From: Candidatus Aminicenantota bacterium
GTDB taxonomy: Bacteria > Acidobacteriota > Aminicenantia > Aminicenantales > JAFGAV01
Reading direction: 5' to 3'
Assembly: GCA_016867615.1 (NCBI GenBank)
Contig: VGJG01000049.1
Span: 1-8,994, forward strand
Length of the DNA stretch: 8,994 nt
Below are positions 7,158-8,994 of the stretch, one piece after another. The position numbers were made by a program, and so were the translations under genes. The stretch's first letter is position 1, and each line of letters begins with the position of its first letter. Under the pieces are notes generated by a model. It ran no database searches, had not been told where the DNA came from, and worked only from the letters and a program-made list of their open reading frames with translations.

Positions 7158-8630
7158 TCAGCGCTCGAACAGCCAGTCGAGGACTTCGGACATGATCCGC
7201 CCCACGACCAGCGTGTGTCCGAACCCTTCAACCAGCCGATACGCGACCGGCCTCCCCGCTTCGGCCGCCCTCCGGGCCGCGGGCTCCAGGCGCGAGGGCG
7301 GGACGATGGGATCGAGCGCGGCGGCCACAACCAGCACGGGCGGCGTGGCGCCGACGGCCGGGCCGAACCCCTGGAAGCCGCACAGGCAACAGGCGGCGGC
7401 GACGTTCGCCGCCCCTCGGGCCAGAAGGGCGTTGACCGTCATCCCCCCCAGGGAGTGTCCCAAGAGGTACAGGCGCTTCCTATCCAGCGGATACTCTTGT
7501 TCGAGGAGGTTCACCAGCGCCTCGAACATTTCCCCTCCCCTTTCGACCAGGAACGGCTGCGTCCGGGGACTGACCAGGAGGAATTTTCTCTGGCCTGCCA
7601 GGCGCTTCAGGATACCGCTCCCGTATCCCTCCAGGAACATGTTTTCGTCGCCGCCCGCGCCGTGAAAGGCGACGACCAGGGGCAGCGGCCGGTCGAGGTC
7701 GGCGTTATCCGAAAGGAAGACGCGGAAGGGAATCTCCTCGTCCCCGTGCCTCATGACCCTCCAGACATCTCCCTTCCTCGCCCGGAAAGGGTTCCGTCCC
7801 CTCTCCAGCTCGCGGATCTCCTTCTCCAGCTCCTTCAGGAGCTTTTCCGGGTCGAGCGTCAACCGGGCGGTGCTCTCCCCTATGGAGGCGTCGGTGAGAA
7901 GGCTGTTGCGGGCCGCCGTCGAAGCCCAAGCCTGGGCGAGCGAAGGATGTTCGGCCGCGGCCTTATCGAGGCGGAGCGCGTTCTCCCGCCCCAGGGCATC
8001 CGGCGGCCTGGAGACGACCGACCAGGTCGAACCGAGCAGGGCATTGCCGCCCGGCGTGACAAGCGCCACTTCGTACATGCCGGGCTTGAGACGCCGGGTC
8101 TTGAGGTCGAGGGGATAGACCAGCTTACCCAGTGAGACGGATTTCCAGTCAACCAGGAGCGGGAAGGAGAGCGTCTCCCCCGGCGACGATCCGGAGATCC
8201 TGAGGGACAACCGCGTCGCCTCCTTTCGCTCCGGCGGGGTGTACAGCGCCGAGAGGTGGAGCTCGAGGGGGATTTTTGCTCCGGAGACCCAAACCGCCGG
8301 CTCCATCCGCACCCGCAGCGCGGCGGTCGCGGCGGCCTCCGGGTCGGCCGAGAGAGTCTCGTCCAGGGAGGCCGTCAACTCGTGAAGTCTCTTCACCGCT
8401 TCGGCATGGCGCCCCATGAAAAACTCGAGGGACAGCGCATCGAACTCCCTGTTCGCTCTCTCCATTCCGGACGGGTCGAGCGGGTTCTCGAGCAGCGCCC
8501 GTTCGAAGCGGACGTAGGCCGCGGCGAAATCCGCCCGGGTCACATTCCCGGGCTCCGCCTGGCCGAAGACGGCGGCGGTCGGGACGAGCGTCAAGGCCAA
8601 ACTCGAGAGAAGAATCCTCCGCAACGTCAT
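7158..8630 (-). CDS. Secreted alpha/beta-hydrolase (esterase/peptidase type) with long N-terminal extension
   Basis: A 490-residue protein. Residues 1-23 form a Sec signal peptide (MTLRR, hydrophobic core, cleavage near AVFGQA), so it acts in the periplasm or outside. Residues 24-100 look helical and 105-205 beta-rich (MEPAVWVSGAKIPLELHLSA, YEVALVTPGG); I recognise no family for this part. Residues 265-280 are a charged helix. The C-terminal 300-490 is an alpha/beta-hydrolase: oxyanion strand-loop VVAFHGAGG (319-327), nucleophile elbow GHSLGG with S393, acid D440 in AAALDPIVPP and base H472 in EGFGHT. This architecture recalls PHB-depolymerase/feruloyl-esterase-like and dienelactone-hydrolase-like enzymes; the substrate is unknown. 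The ATG at 8630 is chosen for its GAGGTG site with a 5-nt spacer and the signal peptide following at once; the in-frame ATG at 8750 would bury the signal. A decayed relative of its C-terminal part lies upstream at 8741-8834. Confidence 0.85.
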   Translation of the reverse strand: MTLRRILLSSLALTLVPTAAVFGQAEPGNVTRADFAAAYVRFERALLENPLDPSGMERANREFDALSLEFFMGRHAEAVKRLHELTASLDETLSADPEAAATAALRVRMEPAVWVSGAKIPLELHLSALYTPPERKEATRLSLRISGSSPGETLSFPLLVDWKSVSLGKLVYPLDLKTRRLKPGMYEVALVTPGGNALLGSTWSVVSRPPDALGRENALRLDKAAAEHPSLAQAWASTAARNSLLTDASIGESTARLTLDPEKLLKELEKEIRELERGRNPFRARKGDVWRVMRHGDEEIPFRVFLSDNADLDRPLPLVVAFHGAGGDENMFLEGYGSGILKRLAGQRKFLLVSPRTQPFLVERGGEMFEALVNLLEQEYPLDRKRLYLLGHSLGGMTVNALLARGAANVAAACCLCGFQGFGPAVGATPPVLVVAAALDPIVPPSRLEPAARRAAEAGRPVAYRLVEGFGHTLVVGRIMSEVLDWLFER

Positions 8631-8648
8631 GATCGCACCTCGATTCCC

Positions 8649-8678
8649 ATAATCCTCCGGATCCGCGTCGGAAGTCAA
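8649..8678 (-). promoter_or_regulatory. Candidate promoter of the secreted hydrolase gene
   Basis: On the minus strand TTGACT (8678-8673), five of six -35 consensus bases, is followed after 18 nt by GATTAT (8654-8649), four of six. Transcription would begin near 8642, leaving a leader of about 12 nt that contains the GAGGTG ribosome site. Confidence 0.4.
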
Positions 8679-8684
8679 TCTTCG

Positions 8685-8709
8685 GAGCCGGGTCCTCCCG
8701 GCGCGGCTC
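8685..8709. repeat. GC-rich inverted repeat upstream of the hydrolase promoter
   Basis: GAGCCG (8685-8690) faces CGGCTC (8704-8709), and CCGGG (8688-8692) can alternatively pair with CCCGG (8697-8701) around a TCCT loop. It lies between the decayed hydrolase fragment and the predicted hydrolase promoter. No T-tract follows on either strand. Its role is unknown. Confidence 0.35.
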
Positions 8710-8740
8710 TTGACGAATCGTCGTCCCCGGCCCTTGCCAG

Positions 8741-8834
8741 GCTTCGGCAAACAGCCGCCCTCCGGATGCGGGCTCGATGCGCGCGGGCGGGGCGATCTGG
8801 TCGAGCGCGGCGGCCAAGAACAAAACCGGCGGCG
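8741..8834 (-). pseudogene. Decayed fragment of a second copy of the hydrolase gene
   Basis: Read on the minus strand this stretch encodes APPVLFLAAALDQIAPP, almost the same as TPPVLVVAAALDPIVPP (430-446) around the catalytic acid of the intact hydrolase. In a hand alignment 8754-8834 pairs with 7264-7345 at about 66 of 82 positions with one gap. A 7-nt insertion (8747-8753) relative to the intact gene then restores the frame at FAEA (8741 side). The fragment has no GxSxG serine, no catalytic His and no signal peptide, and similarity stops abruptly on both sides. It looks like what remains of a tandem paralogue lost by deletion. The frame stays open through it, so a longer protein cannot be strictly excluded, but nothing else in that frame looks like a protein. 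Confidence 0.7.
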
Positions 8835-8836
8835 CC

Positions 8837-8864
8837 TTGAAATGCCCGATGCTTATGATAAAAT
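8837..8864 (+). promoter_or_regulatory. Predicted promoter of the PLDc_N gene, leaderless type
   Basis: TTGAAA (8837-8842), a 16-nt spacer and TAAAAT (8859-8864, five of six) would start transcription near 8871, the base before the ATG at 8872. An overlapping alternative -10, TATGAT (8854-8859), would give a leader of only about 6 nt. No Shine-Dalgarno sequence precedes the ATG. Both readings imply a leaderless or almost leaderless mRNA. Confidence 0.5.
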
Positions 8865-8871
8865 CTTTACC

Positions 8872-8994
8872 ATGGAGATTTCTCCCAAGCTCATCCTCCT
8901 TCTCATCCCCGTGGCCGTCATCCAACTGGGACTCATGATCGTCGCCCTGGCCGACCTCATCAGGAGAGAAAGGACGCGCGGGCCGAAATGGGTC
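8872..8994 (+). CDS. PLDc_N (YxlE-like) membrane protein, 3' end cut by window edge
   Basis: The first 41 residues of a plus-strand gene open to the window edge. After MEISPK comes a single hydrophobic helix (7-27), then DLIRRERTRGPKWV. The pattern of a membrane helix, ALxDLIRRE and TRGPKW is that of the PLDc_N (phospholipase D nuclease N-terminal) domain, as in B. subtilis YxlE, which is encoded with the YxlF-YxlG ABC transporter and the SigY anti-sigma system. It could be a stand-alone small protein of about 60-80 residues next to an ABC transporter, or the N-terminus of a cardiolipin synthase; the visible part does not decide. The start is supported by the TTGAAA/TAAAAT promoter immediately upstream and by the domain beginning within a few residues. 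There is no ribosome site. It is transcribed divergently from the hydrolase gene. Confidence 0.8.
   Translation, partial: MEISPKLILLLIPVAVIQLGLMIVALADLIRRERTRGPKWV

Noticed and set aside
7031..7330. 100-residue N-terminal extension of the glycosyltransferase
   Set aside because: It overlaps the coding end of the hydrolase on the same strand, is Arg/Pro/Ser-rich like a shadow frame, and would bury the membrane anchor.
8631..8750. 40-residue N-terminal extension of the secreted hydrolase
   Set aside because: It would place a basic stretch before an evident signal peptide and cover the predicted promoter. The ATG at 8630 has a good ribosome site.
8149..8925. 258-codon open minus-strand frame across the divergent region
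   Set aside because: Its left part is out of frame with the true hydrolase gene and its right end is antisense to the PLDc_N gene. Only the 8741-8834 piece has meaning, as a decayed duplicate.

Overview
The window is GC-rich, protein-dense bacterial chromosome. All but one of its genes lie on the minus strand. HslUV, a lipobox-bearing lipoprotein, a GT87-type membrane glycosyltransferase and a biotin-dependent carboxyltransferase point to a diderm bacterium. The composition and mix of genes would fit the Acidobacteriota/Aminicenantota area, but no marker gene here settles that and the placement is a low-confidence guess. I see no rRNA, tRNA, CRISPR array, transposase or phage gene.

Region 1 (1-5423, transcribed right to left) looks like a single operon. 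A good sigma70-type promoter (TTGCTT-17-TATCAT) lies just upstream of hslV. The order is hslV, hslU, an FN3-domain lipoprotein (TTG start), a fumarylacetoacetate-hydrolase-family enzyme, a transaldolase, and the 5' part of an acyl-CoA carboxyltransferase that runs off the left edge. Joins are very tight: TAG directly followed by ATG, a 4-nt TTGA overlap, a 4-nt ATGA overlap, then gaps of 37 and 13 nt. The operon joins an ATP-dependent protease to carbon-metabolism enzymes and one surface or periplasmic lipoprotein of unknown role.

Region 2 (5424-5797) has no credible gene. It is packed with nested inverted repeats, including C/G-run palindromes of the kind dispersed in many environmental genomes, and an AT-rich palindrome next to the end of the glycosyltransferase gene.

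Region 3 (5798-8630, minus strand) holds a multi-membrane-span GT87/DUF2029-type glycosyltransferase, visibly lower in GC in parts than its neighbours, and upstream of it a secreted alpha/beta-hydrolase with a large N-terminal extension. Each has its own candidate promoter.

Region 4 (8631-8994) is a divergent intergenic stretch. It contains a decayed piece of a second copy of the hydrolase gene, about 80% identical by hand alignment to the C-terminal part of the intact gene. It also holds the start of a plus-strand gene for a PLDc_N (YxlE-like) membrane protein, whose promoter sits so close to the ATG that the mRNA is probably leaderless or nearly so.

I did not find convincing evidence of a new multi-gene system. 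The points most worth following are the FN3 lipoprotein fixed inside the hslUV operon, the hydrolase duplication remnant, the compound palindromic intergenic block and the leaderless-type promoter.
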